A stretch of DNA of 7,304 bases from Candidatus Eiseniibacteriota bacterium (GCA_005893185.1 VBOS01000102.1:1-7304), one strand, 5' to 3'; shown: positions 1 to 6,196, numbered from the stretch's first letter. The notes: generated from the sequence alone by a model not told the origin. Numbers and translations: made by a program.

Positions 1-305
1 CGAACGCGATCGCGATCGCGCGCGGGACCGCGCTCGTCGGCCTGGGCTCGGGCCAGACCAGCCGCGTGGACGCGGTGGACGTGGCGCTGATGAAGGCGCG
101 CCGCGCGGGCCACGACCTCACGGGCGCAGCCCTCGCGAGCGACGGCTTCTTCCCGTTCGCCGACAACATCGAGCACGCCGCCCAGGCCGGGGTCTCCGCC
201 ATCGTTCAGCCCGGTGGCTCGATGCGCGACCCCGATGTGATCGCGGCCTGCGACCGCCTCGGGCTGGCGATGTTCTTCACCGACCGGAGGGAGTTCCGGC
301 ACTAG
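1..305 (+). CDS. purH: Bifunctional PurH (AICAR transformylase / IMP cyclohydrolase), C-terminal end, 5' truncated
   Basis: This is the last 100 residues of PurH, read in frame from base 3; the start lies left of the window. PurH carries out the last two steps of IMP synthesis in the cytoplasm: formyl transfer from 10-formyl-tetrahydrofolate to AICAR, then ring closure. The piece belongs to the transformylase domain. It shows GSGQTSRVD (an AICAR-site neighbourhood close to the usual GAGQMSRVD), the conserved SDGFFPF at bases 138-158, QPGGSMRD at 207-230, and the standard FRH C-terminus. Nothing looks broken; the end matches the family exactly. guaA starts 11 bases after the TAG stop, so the two purine genes are probably co-transcribed. 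An 8-bp palindrome, CACTAGTG (300-307), covers the stop codon, with no evident function. Identification is firm; only the missing N-terminal part is unseen. Confidence 0.96.
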   Translation, partial: NAIAIARGTALVGLGSGQTSRVDAVDVALMKARRAGHDLTGAALASDGFFPFADNIEHAAQAGVSAIVQPGGSMRDPDVIAACDRLGLAMFFTDRREFRH

Positions 306-316
306 TGGAACACTAA

Positions 317-1855
317 ATGCCCCGCTCCCTCGTCCTCATCCTCGATTTCGGCTCGCAGTACACGCAGCTCATCGCCCGGAGGGTGCGCGAGCTGGGCGTG
401 TACTCGGAGATCGTGCCGGGGACCGCGCCCGCGGGCGAGATCGCGGCTCGCAAGCCGGGGGCGCTCATCCTCTCCGGCTCGCCGGCCAGCGGCTATCGGG
501 CGGAGGCGCCGCTTCCCGACCCCGGCATCTACGCGCTCGAGAAGCCGCTGCTGGGGATCTGCTACGGCTTCCAGGCCACGGCGCAGCTCATGGGCGGCCA
601 GGTGGAGAAGGCGGAGCGCGCCGAATACGGAACCGCGACCTTCGTGCGCGACCGGGCCTCGCCACTGTTCGAAGGCGTCCCGAAGCGCTTCCGCGCCTGG
701 ATGAGCCACGGCGACGAGGTGCGCGCGCTGGGTCCGGGCTGGACGCGGGTGGCGCACACATCGAGCTGCGCCTTCGCGGCAGCGATGCACGAGCGGCACC
801 CGTTCCACCTCATCCAGTTCCACCCGGAGGTGGCTCACACGCCGCACGGCCGGCGGGTGCTTTCGAACTTCCTGTTCGGGATCGCGCACCTGAGAGGCGG
901 CTGGAGCATGAGGGGCTTTCTCCGGCAGGCGGTGACGGAGATCCGAACGCGGGTCGGCGAGGGCCACGTGCTGTGCGGGCTCTCGGGCGGAGTGGATAGC
1001 TCGGTGGTGGCGACCCTGTGCCACCGCGCGGTGGGGGAGCGGCTCTGGTGCGTGCTCGTGGACCACGGCCTCCTGCGGCGCGGCGAAGCGGAGGAGGTGC
1101 GACGCGAGCTGGGGGAAAAGCGCGGGCTCAAGCTCACGGTGGTGGACGCGCGCGCGCGATTCCTCGAGCGTCTCGCGGGCGTGGAGGATCCCGAGCGCAA
1201 GCGCAAGATCATCGGCGAGGAGTTCATCCGGGTCTTCGAGGAGGAGGCGAAGAAGCTCGGGCCGGTCGAATTCCTGGCGCAGGGCACGCTCTACCCGGAC
1301 GTGATCGAGAGCGCATCGGCGGGCTGGGGAGCGCAGGTCATCAAGTCGCACCACAACGTCGGCGGTCTTCCCGAGCGCATGCATCTCAAGCTGGTCGAGC
1401 CGCTGCGCTCGCTCTTCAAGGACGAGGTGCGGGAGCTGGGCCGCGCGCTCGGGCTGCCGGACGCGCTGGTGGACCGCCACCCGTTCCCGGGGCCGGGGCT
1501 CGCCGTGCGCATCCTGGGCGCGGTAAACGAGCCCGATCTCGATGTGCTGCGGCGCGCCGACGCGATCTACATCGAGGAGCTGCGGCGGGCGAAATGGTAC
1601 GCGCGCACCTGGCAGGCCTTCGCGGTGCTGCTGCCTGTGCACAGCGTCGGGGTGAAGGGCGACGAGCGCTCGTACGAGCGCGTGGTGGCGCTGCGGGCTG
1701 TGGACTCGAGCGACGGCATGACGGCGGACTGGACGCGGCTGCCGCACGGACTGCTCGCGCGCGTCGCGAGCCGCATCGCCAACGAAGTGCGCGGCGTGAA
1801 CCGCGTGGTTTTCGACTGTACGAGCAAGCCGCCTGCGACGATAGAATGGGAATGA
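317..1855 (+). CDS. guaA: GMP synthase (glutamine-hydrolysing)
   Basis: The 512-residue protein has the normal length for bacterial GuaA. It converts XMP to GMP using ATP and ammonia from glutamine. The N-terminal class I glutamine amidotransferase domain (about 1-195) begins LILDFGSQYTQLIARR. It carries the nucleophile Cys82 in GICYGFQ and the His169/Glu171 pair in FHPEV. The ATP pyrophosphatase domain follows, with the P-loop SGGVDSS at 223-229, VDHGLLR at 248-254, and QGTLYPDVIESA then IKSHHNVGGLPE around 322-353. The dimerisation domain has HPFPGPGL (388-395) and ends in the invariant KPPATIEWE (504-512). All catalytic residues I can check are present. The ATG at 317 gives the expected N-terminus; only a weak GGA (307-309) precedes it, so translation may be coupled to purH. 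The stop overlaps the next gene as ATGA (1852-1855). Isoleucine is ATC in 19 of 20 codons, the exception being ATA at residue 509. Confidence 0.98.
   Translation: MPRSLVLILDFGSQYTQLIARRVRELGVYSEIVPGTAPAGEIAARKPGALILSGSPASGYRAEAPLPDPGIYALEKPLLGICYGFQATAQLMGGQVEKAERAEYGTATFVRDRASPLFEGVPKRFRAWMSHGDEVRALGPGWTRVAHTSSCAFAAAMHERHPFHLIQFHPEVAHTPHGRRVLSNFLFGIAHLRGGWSMRGFLRQAVTEIRTRVGEGHVLCGLSGGVDSSVVATLCHRAVGERLWCVLVDHGLLRRGEAEEVRRELGEKRGLKLTVVDARARFLERLAGVEDPERKRKIIGEEFIRVFEEEAKKLGPVEFLAQGTLYPDVIESASAGWGAQVIKSHHNVGGLPERMHLKLVEPLRSLFKDEVRELGRALGLPDALVDRHPFPGPGLAVRILGAVNEPDLDVLRRADAIYIEELRRAKWYARTWQAFAVLLPVHSVGVKGDERSYERVVALRAVDSSDGMTADWTRLPHGLLARVASRIANEVRGVNRVVFDCTSKPPATIEWE
1842..1851 (+). promoter_or_regulatory. 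TAGAAT -10-like hexamer just before the transglycosylase start
   Basis: TAGAAT (1842-1847) lies inside the last codons of guaA and ends 4 bases before the ATG at 1852. It matches the bacterial -10 consensus at five of six positions. It exists because Ile509 of GuaA uses ATA instead of the ATC found at the other 19 isoleucines. I see no matching -35 box at the usual distance and no clear Shine-Dalgarno sequence. It may be an internal promoter, or just a low-GC patch that keeps the start codon unfolded. Confidence 0.2.
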
Positions 1856-3993
1856 TCCTCGCCTTGCTGGCTGCAGGAGTGTTCTCGCTCGCATGCGCAG
1901 GCGCGGCCGGAGCCGGCACGACGCTGTGGAGGGACCTGGCTGACACGAGCGCCGTCGCCACCGCCGACACCTGGGCGGTGAATCCCGCGGCGCCTGCGGT
2001 GGACGACTCGGGCCGCGTCGCGTGGTCCGCGGCCTCTCCGCGCCATCACGAGCGGCGCGCGCTCGCGCTGCGCCGGCTCGCATCGCCCGAGGCCCCGGGC
2101 GATTCGGCGCTGCTCGCACGGCGCTGGCTCATGCTCAGCATGCCGGGAGTGCCGGGGCTTCCGCTCTACGCGCTGCGCCGCGCCGCGCCGCTGTTCCTCG
2201 CGGCCGGCGACACAGCTCGGGCCGACTCGTGCTGGGCGGCGCTCGCGGAAGGCTCGGGCCTGTGGCGGTGGGAGTCGGTCCGCAGCCGCGCGCAGCGCGC
2301 GCAGGCGCGAGGCGCGCCCGCGCGCGGCGACTCGATCCTTGCAGGGCTCGAGCGCCGCGAGCTGGGCGCCCTCGAGCGCGCGGCCTGGCTCGCGATGCGC
2401 GCCCTCGATCTCGGTCGCCAGGTGGTGCGGACGGCTCCTGCGCTGCCGCCTGCGAGCGAGGCTGAAGCGCTGATCGAGAGCCTGACCGTGGCGCGGAGTG
2501 ACACGCTCGGGTACCAGGATCAGCGCGATCTGGCGGACGTTGACGCGCTGCGCGGCGATCGCGAGTCGACCGCGCGGCGGCTCGAGCGCGCCTACGCGCT
2601 CGCACCAGCTTCGGACCGATTCCGCGCGGGCCTCAAGTATGCGGAGGCGTTGCGCCTGGCCCGCAAGTACGCGCCCGCCGCCGCCGCGCTGGCAGCTGCG
2701 TGCCCGCTCGGCACAGGCGCAGATGCGCGCGCGCAGTGCCTGCTCGAGCGCGCGCGCGTCGAGCGCGACGCCCGCCGCCCCGACCCGGCGCTGCGACTCT
2801 ACGAGCAGGCGGTGAAGGCGAGCCGCGACACAGCACTGATCCAGACGGCGCTGTGGGAGCGGGCGCGCGAGGCCGAGCAAGAAGGCCGGTGGCACCAGGC
2901 GCGCTCCGATTACCAGCGAGCGGCTGCACTGGGGCGCCGACGGGGGACCGACGCAGCTTTCCGCGCCGGACTGCTGTGGTACATCGAGGGCCACGGGCGC
3001 GATGCAGCGACCTGGTGGGGACGGGCGGACAGCGATGCCGGGCGCTTCTGGCGCGCGATTGCGCTGCGCCGATCGCGGCCGGCCGTCGCGGACAGCCTGC
3101 TCAAGGGGCTGGCATCCCAACCCGGCTACTCCTTCTATAGCGCCGCCGCCCGCGAGACGCTCGGCGTCCGGGGCTGGCCGGGGGCGAGCACCGTGATCGC
3201 GCCTGCGGTGGGGGACGAGCCGGCCCTCACGCTCGCCACCCTGCTGGTCGAGTCCGGCCTCGGCGACGACGGCGTGGACCTCGTGCTGCGTTGGGCCGGG
3301 GGCGATTCGCGCGACACGTTGTTCTGCCCGATTCCGCCCGGCCAGCGCTCGACGAGCCTGATCGGCGCGGCCCAGGTCGCGTTCCAGGCCGGGCGCATCG
3401 CGCAGGGCATCCGGCTCGCCCAGCGGGCCCTGGGTGCCGCCGCCGATTCGGGGGACGACCGCCGGTGGGGCCTCGTGCCGTGGATCTATCCCCCCGGGCA
3501 TCGCTCGCTGGTGCAGTGGCGGGTGCAGACGGCGCGCTTGGCGCAGCCGGCGATCGACGTTGCGCTGCTGTCCGCCCTCATCTGGCAGGAGAGCCGGTTC
3601 GACGCCGAAGCGCGATCGCGCAGCAACGCGCTGGGGCTGATGCAGCTCATGCTCGCAACTGCGCGCACGACGCTGGGCGGAGCACGCGCCGTCCCGGCCG
3701 AGAGCTCGCTCTTCGATCCCGCGCTCAACACGCGCGCCGGCGCGCGCTACCTCGCCGGGCTGCTCGCACGCTTCGATGGACTCGTGCCCGCCGCGCTCGC
3801 AGCCTACAATTCCGGTCCGGCGCGCGTCCTGCCCCGCTGGATCGAGCTCTCGCGCCGCTTCGGGGACGCGCTGTTCTGCGAGCTGATCGTCTTCCCCGAG
3901 ACCGAGGACTACGTGAAGAAGATCATCGCCGTGCGCAGCGCCTATCGCGAGCTGGCCCCGCGACTCGCCGAAGGCGACGGAACGCCGCCCTGA
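1852..3993 (+). CDS. Exported Slt-type lytic transglycosylase with long helical N-terminal region
   Basis: This 713-residue protein probably cleaves the MurNAc-GlcNAc bond of peptidoglycan in the periplasm, as soluble lytic transglycosylases do. Residues 1-23 form a hydrophobic export signal with AGA/AGT-like cleavage options. Cys15 is not in a standard lipobox, and the leading segment has no Lys or Arg. Residues about 60-540 are Ala/Arg/Leu-rich helical repeats resembling TPR or the Slt superhelix, clearest at 295-365. The GH23 catalytic domain occupies about 565-700. It contains IWQESRF with catalytic Glu580, ALGLMQLM (593-600), AALAAYNSGP (647-656) and ETEDYVKKI (683-691), all in the family order. 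The frame stays open upstream inside guaA, but that part encodes GuaA in another frame, so the start is ATG 1852 (ATGA overlap) or ATG 1846, two codons earlier. No upstream in-frame start exists nearby. Coupling to guaA is likely. It resembles E. coli Slt in layout, but the exact subfamily is uncertain. Confidence 0.9.
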   Translation: MILALLAAGVFSLACAGAAGAGTTLWRDLADTSAVATADTWAVNPAAPAVDDSGRVAWSAASPRHHERRALALRRLASPEAPGDSALLARRWLMLSMPGVPGLPLYALRRAAPLFLAAGDTARADSCWAALAEGSGLWRWESVRSRAQRAQARGAPARGDSILAGLERRELGALERAAWLAMRALDLGRQVVRTAPALPPASEAEALIESLTVARSDTLGYQDQRDLADVDALRGDRESTARRLERAYALAPASDRFRAGLKYAEALRLARKYAPAAAALAAACPLGTGADARAQCLLERARVERDARRPDPALRLYEQAVKASRDTALIQTALWERAREAEQEGRWHQARSDYQRAAALGRRRGTDAAFRAGLLWYIEGHGRDAATWWGRADSDAGRFWRAIALRRSRPAVADSLLKGLASQPGYSFYSAAARETLGVRGWPGASTVIAPAVGDEPALTLATLLVESGLGDDGVDLVLRWAGGDSRDTLFCPIPPGQRSTSLIGAAQVAFQAGRIAQGIRLAQRALGAAADSGDDRRWGLVPWIYPPGHRSLVQWRVQTARLAQPAIDVALLSALIWQESRFDAEARSRSNALGLMQLMLATARTTLGGARAVPAESSLFDPALNTRAGARYLAGLLARFDGLVPAALAAYNSGPARVLPRWIELSRRFGDALFCELIVFPETEDYVKKIIAVRSAYRELAPRLAEGDGTPP

Positions 3994-4001
3994 GTCGGGC
4001 G

Positions 4002-4029
4002 GCCTGAGGCCTTCAGGCGACGAATCGCC
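4002..4029 (+). terminator. Two overlapping small hairpins after the transglycosylase gene
   Basis: GCCTGA (4002-4007) pairs perfectly with TCAGGC (4013-4018) around a 5-base loop. GGCGA (4016-4020) pairs with TCGCC (4025-4029) around the tetraloop CGAA. The two share 4016-4018, so both cannot form fully at once. They lie 8-36 bases past the stop codon. No T-run follows, so a classical intrinsic terminator is not supported; they could stabilise the mRNA end or be chance in GC-rich DNA. The rest of the gap to 4103 holds only further GC-rich inverted repeats, such as the palindrome GGCCCGGGCC at 4084-4093. Confidence 0.3.
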
Positions 4030-4103
4030 ATTGAATCCGCGCGTCCGCTGGCGGTGCCATCGCCGGCCCGGAGCGCGGCTCGCGGCCCGGGCCAGGGCTC
4101 GAA

Positions 4104-4115
4104 TAGGATAGGAGG
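4104..4115 (+). promoter_or_regulatory. TAGGAT -10-like hexamer and purine-rich ribosome binding site before GTG start
   Basis: TAGGAT (4104-4109) ends 6 bases before the GTG at 4116, and GGAGG (4111-4115) abuts the GTG directly. AGGA (4105-4108) is the only Shine-Dalgarno-like piece at a normal spacing (7 bases). An in-frame TAG at 4104-4106 closes the frame upstream, and no other start follows for tens of codons, so the GTG is fixed despite the odd spacing. Whether TAGGAT acts as a -10 box is undecided; no -35 box is seen. Confidence 0.35.
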
Positions 4116-4769
4116 GTGACCCCACCGGCCTCGCCCGCCCGACCGGACCCCGATCCCCTCCGCTCGCCGCGCTTCCTCAGCGAGGCGCGGCGCAAGCTGA
4201 TCCATCTCGGCTTCATCATCCTGCCGGTCGCTCTCCTTTACCCGATCCTGCCCTGGCCGCGCGGGCGCGGTCAGCTCCGCACGCTGCTCATCGTCCTGGT
4301 GGTGGTCGCGATGACGCTCGACCTGCTGCGCCTCCATGCCCCGCGCGTGCGGCAGTTCTTCCGCCGCTTCTTCGGCGAGATGATCCGCGAGCACGAGCAG
4401 CTGAGCCTCTTGGGCTCAACGTATCTGCTGCTGGCGGCGCTGCTGGCGATCGAGATCTTCCCCCAGCCGGTGGCGGCCGCATCACTCGGCTTCACGGTCC
4501 TGGGCGACGCATTCGCCGCCATGGCGGGCAGGGCGTGGGGGCGCACGCGGCTCTTCAAGAAGACGATCGAGGGGGCACTGGCCGGGTTCGCGGCCTGCCT
4601 GGCATGGGCGGCCTTCCTGGCCGGCGCCGGGCACCTGCCATGGGTCACCGTCTTGTGTGGCGCGGTGGCCGCAAGTCTGATCGAGCTCCTGCCGATACCC
4701 CTCGACGACAACCTCGGAATCACCCTGTTCAGCGGCTATGTCATGAAGCTCATCGGGATGCCCGGATGA
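4116..4769 (+). CDS. Multi-pass membrane protein, SEC59/DGK1/VTE5-like CTP-dependent lipid (polyprenol/diacylglycerol) kinase family
   Basis: The 217-residue protein begins with a Pro-rich cytosolic stretch, then RRKLIHLG (25-32), a typical entry to this family's first membrane helix. Hydrophobic segments lie near 31-46, 56-72, 98-117, 119-136, 152-170 and 176-193. Family-like motifs are GDAFAAMAGRAWGR (130-143), KKTIEG (148-153; related proteins have K-S-x-E-G) and ELLPIPLDDNLGI (190-202) with Asp197, Asp198 and Asn199. These match the CDP-alcohol-independent kinases that phosphorylate dolichol, phytol or diacylglycerol with CTP, and also loosely CdsA-type cytidylyltransferases. The true substrate cannot be read from sequence; an undecaprenol or diacylglycerol salvage role is inference. 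The start is GTG; the next gene begins 34 bases after the stop, suggesting one transcript. The family call is fairly sure, the reaction is not. Confidence 0.75.
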   Translation: MTPPASPARPDPDPLRSPRFLSEARRKLIHLGFIILPVALLYPILPWPRGRGQLRTLLIVLVVVAMTLDLLRLHAPRVRQFFRRFFGEMIREHEQLSLLGSTYLLLAALLAIEIFPQPVAAASLGFTVLGDAFAAMAGRAWGRTRLFKKTIEGALAGFAACLAWAAFLAGAGHLPWVTVLCGAVAASLIELLPIPLDDNLGITLFSGYVMKLIGMPG

Positions 4770-4803
4770 CCCTGCGAACCCTTCCGCGCCGCGCCCGCCC
4801 CTC

Positions 4804-5739
4804 ATGAGCCCGCGTCCAGCGGAAGCGCCGCGCAACCGCTTCGAGTCCGCTTTGCGGCTCGCACGCGAAGGACGCTTCGCGGACGCGATGGCGAGCGTCG
4901 GGCACGAGGGCTTCGGCTCGGGGACCGACGGTGAAGCTGCAGCCGCCGCCCTCGCCGAAGTTGCGCGCATCGCGCAGGCGTCCGGCCAGCTCGAGACCGC
5001 GGCTGCAGCTCTGGGGCGCGCGCTCGAGCTTCGACCCGCGCACGCCGACCTGCACTACCGGCGCGCGTGCGTGCTGCTCCTTCTCAAGCGCGGCGGCGAG
5101 GCCCGCGAAGCACTCGACCGCGCGCTCGAGATCAACCCGCGATACGTCGCGGCGCGCATCGAGCGGGCGCAGCTCGACGCCCGCGAGGGATTCCTGGGCG
5201 AGGCGCTCGAGGCCCTGCGCGAGCTGTCGCGCGAAGCCCCGCTCGACGAGTCGGAGGACTTCCTCTCGGGGTTGAAACAGTTGGACCGGGGGGAGTGGGA
5301 CGATGCGCATGCGCACTTCGGGCGCGCGCTCGAGTCCCCCACGGACGGGTTGCGGCAGCGGCTCGCGCGTTCCGACTCGCTGCTGAAGGACGAGGACTTC
5401 GCGCGCGCGACGACCGAGCTGCACCAGGCGATCGGCGAGCACCCCGCCTACCCGGACCTGCACGCGCGACTGGGCCGCATCGAGCTCGCCCAGGGGCATT
5501 GGGACGACGCGGCGGCTTCCTTCGGGCGCGCGCTCGAGCTCAACCCGGCGTTTCACGACGCGCGCGTGGGGCTGGCCGCCGCCCTCGAGGCGCTGGAGAT
5601 GCGCACCCAGGCGATGGAGCAGCTCGCCCTGGTGCTCGAGCGGGATCCGGCGCACGGCGAGGCCCGCGATCTTCACGTCCGCTGGACCGCGGCCCAGGCG
5701 CGACCGGCGGGGGAGACGCGCGCGAAGACCAGAAAATGA
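4804..5739 (+). CDS. Tetratricopeptide-repeat protein, function unknown
   Basis: This 311-residue protein has no signal peptide or membrane segment, so it is probably cytoplasmic. It is almost entirely helical repeats. TPR-like units are recognisable at about 12-30, 50-80 (ending GRALELRP), 83-112 (ending DRALEINP), 115-145, 154-180 (GRALESP), 188-215, 217-249 (GRALELNP) and 251-282. The tail (290-311) is Arg/Lys/Ala-rich and looks disordered. TPRs bind other proteins, so this is likely an adaptor, but no partner or pathway can be read. ATG 4804 is the first start in frame close to the preceding stop; no convincing ribosome binding site is visible in the C-rich 34-base gap, so coupling to the kinase-like gene is possible. 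Codon use matches the neighbours. The third and last GRALE units share an 18-bp identical DNA stretch. Confidence 0.85.
   Translation: MSPRPAEAPRNRFESALRLAREGRFADAMASVGHEGFGSGTDGEAAAAALAEVARIAQASGQLETAAAALGRALELRPAHADLHYRRACVLLLLKRGGEAREALDRALEINPRYVAARIERAQLDAREGFLGEALEALRELSREAPLDESEDFLSGLKQLDRGEWDDAHAHFGRALESPTDGLRQRLARSDSLLKDEDFARATTELHQAIGEHPAYPDLHARLGRIELAQGHWDDAAASFGRALELNPAFHDARVGLAAALEALEMRTQAMEQLALVLERDPAHGEARDLHVRWTAAQARPAGETRAKTRK
5317..5334 (+). repeat. 18-bp exact repeat within the TPR gene (second copy 5521-5538)
   Basis: The 18 bases starting TTCGGGCGCGCG occur identically at 5317-5334 and 5521-5538, 204 bp apart and in frame. Both encode FGRALE. The last 15 bases also recur at 5014-5028, encoding GRALE. 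The amino acid repeat is expected for TPR helix B; the identical codons suggest either strong codon bias or fairly recent internal duplication. Confidence 0.8.
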
Positions 5740-5740
5740 C

Positions 5741-5770
5741 TTGACCTCGGGTCCGGCGCGGGCGGAACCT
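5741..5770 (+). promoter_or_regulatory. Weak candidate promoter for the cold shock gene
   Basis: TTGACC (5741-5746) starts one base after the TPR gene's stop codon and matches five of six bases of the -35 consensus. GAACCT (5765-5770) lies 18 bases downstream, keeping only the A at position 2 and T at position 6 of a -10 box. If used, the leader of the cold shock mRNA would be nearly 90 bases, in keeping with the long leaders known for csp genes. The -10 match is poor, so this is tentative. Confidence 0.2.
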
Positions 5771-5806
5771 GCGGGTCCTGAGGGCGCGGCGGCCCTGGGG
5801 TCGCAG
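5769..5806 (+). promoter_or_regulatory. Imperfect stem-loop in the leader of the cold shock gene
   Basis: Outer arms CTGCG (5769-5773) and CGCAG (5802-5806) pair perfectly. Inner arms AGGGC (5781-5785) and GCCCT (5792-5796) pair around a 6-base loop. Between them, TCCT (5776-5779) can pair with GGGG (5797-5800) using G-U wobbles, with single-base bulges at 5775 and 5780. No T-run follows, so it is not a standard terminator. It could end the TPR transcript or be a structured 5' leader for the cold shock mRNA. The role is inferred from position only. Confidence 0.35.
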
Positions 5807-5849
5807 CGCTCGCTCGAATCGGCCCGGAGTTGTGAGACTCTTCGTCGAC

Positions 5850-5855
5850 GGAGGG
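5850..5855 (+). promoter_or_regulatory. Ribosome binding site of the cold shock gene
   Basis: GGAGGG is a strong Shine-Dalgarno sequence, 9 bases before ATG 5865 and 12 before ATG 5868. The spacing favours 5865. It is the best ribosome binding site in the window, fitting a highly translated small protein. Confidence 0.7.
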
Positions 5856-5864
5856 CGCAGTCAC

Positions 5865-6068
5865 ATGATGCGTGGCACTGTGAAGTGGTTCAACGATCAG
5901 AAGGGATACGGTTTCATCACATCGGAAGCGCTGGAGGAATTCTTCGTCCACCACGCGTCGATCCAGGGTCGCGGCTTCCGCACCCTGCACGAGGGCGAGC
6001 GGGTCGAGTTCGAGATCCGGACCGGCGAGCGAGGGTCCGATGCGGCACACGTCATTCGGATCGCCTGA
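5865..6068 (+). CDS. Cold shock domain protein (CspA family)
   Basis: The 67-residue protein is one OB-fold cold shock domain, the usual size for the family. Such proteins bind single-stranded RNA and DNA and melt mRNA structure as chaperones in the cytoplasm. It starts MMRGTVKWFND, carries RNP1 as KGYGFIT (13-19) and RNP2 as FFVHHASI (26-33). The aromatic binding residues Trp8, Phe9, Tyr15, Phe17, Phe26, Phe27, His29 and Phe38 are in place. The C-terminal half (HEGERVEFEI, then GSDAAHVIRIA) follows the family pattern, where GPxAxNV is usual; GSDAAHV is a mild variant. The frame is open upstream to a GTG at 5832, but the ribosome binding site at 5850-5855 and the family N-terminus choose ATG 5865. 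It is flanked by structured gaps on both sides and is probably its own transcription unit. Whether it is cold-induced or constitutive cannot be read. Confidence 0.95.
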   Translation: MMRGTVKWFNDQKGYGFITSEALEEFFVHHASIQGRGFRTLHEGERVEFEIRTGERGSDAAHVIRIA

Positions 6069-6089
6069 GCCATCGACGTCCATGATCGC

Positions 6090-6113
6090 CTCCCCGTCCG
6101 GAGCGGGGGGGAG
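6090..6113 (+). terminator. GC-rich hairpin downstream of the cold shock gene
   Basis: CCCCG (6092-6096) pairs with CGGGG (6104-6108) around a 7-base loop. The flanking CT (6090-6091) can pair with AG (6112-6113) if the surplus G residues (6109-6111) are bulged. It starts 22 bases past the stop codon. No T-run follows, so it is either a non-canonical terminator or a 3'-end stabiliser. Nothing else clear lies between it and 6170. Confidence 0.35.
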
Positions 6114-6183
6114 CGCCGTGCGTCGGACCCGGCGTCGGGCACGGCACGACCCCGCCCGAAACGCTCCCGCTTGACATTGCGAC

Positions 6184-6193
6184 TATCCTGAGG
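6184..6193 (+). promoter_or_regulatory. TATCCT -10-like hexamer and short-spaced GAGG before secA
   Basis: TATCCT (6184-6189) ends 7 bases before the secA ATG, which would put a transcript start at or next to the start codon. GAGG (6190-6193) is the only Shine-Dalgarno-like match, with an unusually short 3-base spacer. A perfect TTGACA (6171-6176) is present but only 7 bases upstream of TATCCT, too close to act as its -35 box. Confidence 0.25.
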
Positions 6194-6196
6194 CGC

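Noticed and set aside
6..19. Two overlapping GCGATCGC palindromes
   Set aside because: They encode the AIAIA stretch of PurH. They are two coding-driven copies with no repeat array, and no evidence of the HIP1-type element seen in cyanobacteria.
294..310. Small inverted repeat around the purH stop (TTCC ... GGAA with CACTAGTG)
   Set aside because: It is too short, has no T-run, and sits between two genes of one pathway that look co-transcribed, so a terminator is unlikely.
1018..1845. Upstream extension of the transglycosylase frame through guaA
   Set aside because: This part translates GuaA codons in the wrong frame and gives Arg/Gly/Ala-rich nonsense. The export signal begins only at 1846/1852.
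302..2119. A 605-codon open reading on the minus strand
   Set aside because: It lies opposite guaA and the start of the transglycosylase gene, whose motifs are unmistakable. Its protein is a low-complexity Arg/Ala/His mixture as expected from the reverse of GC-rich codons.
1567..4125. An 852-codon open reading on the minus strand
   Set aside because: It is opposite the lytic transglycosylase gene, has no recognisable domain, and is Arg/Ala/Gly/Pro-rich. High GC removes stop codons on the opposite strand.
6140..6180. Possible sigma-54 promoter (GGCACG and TTGC)
   Set aside because: The two blocks are far more than the required spacing apart, so the -24/-12 pattern is not met.
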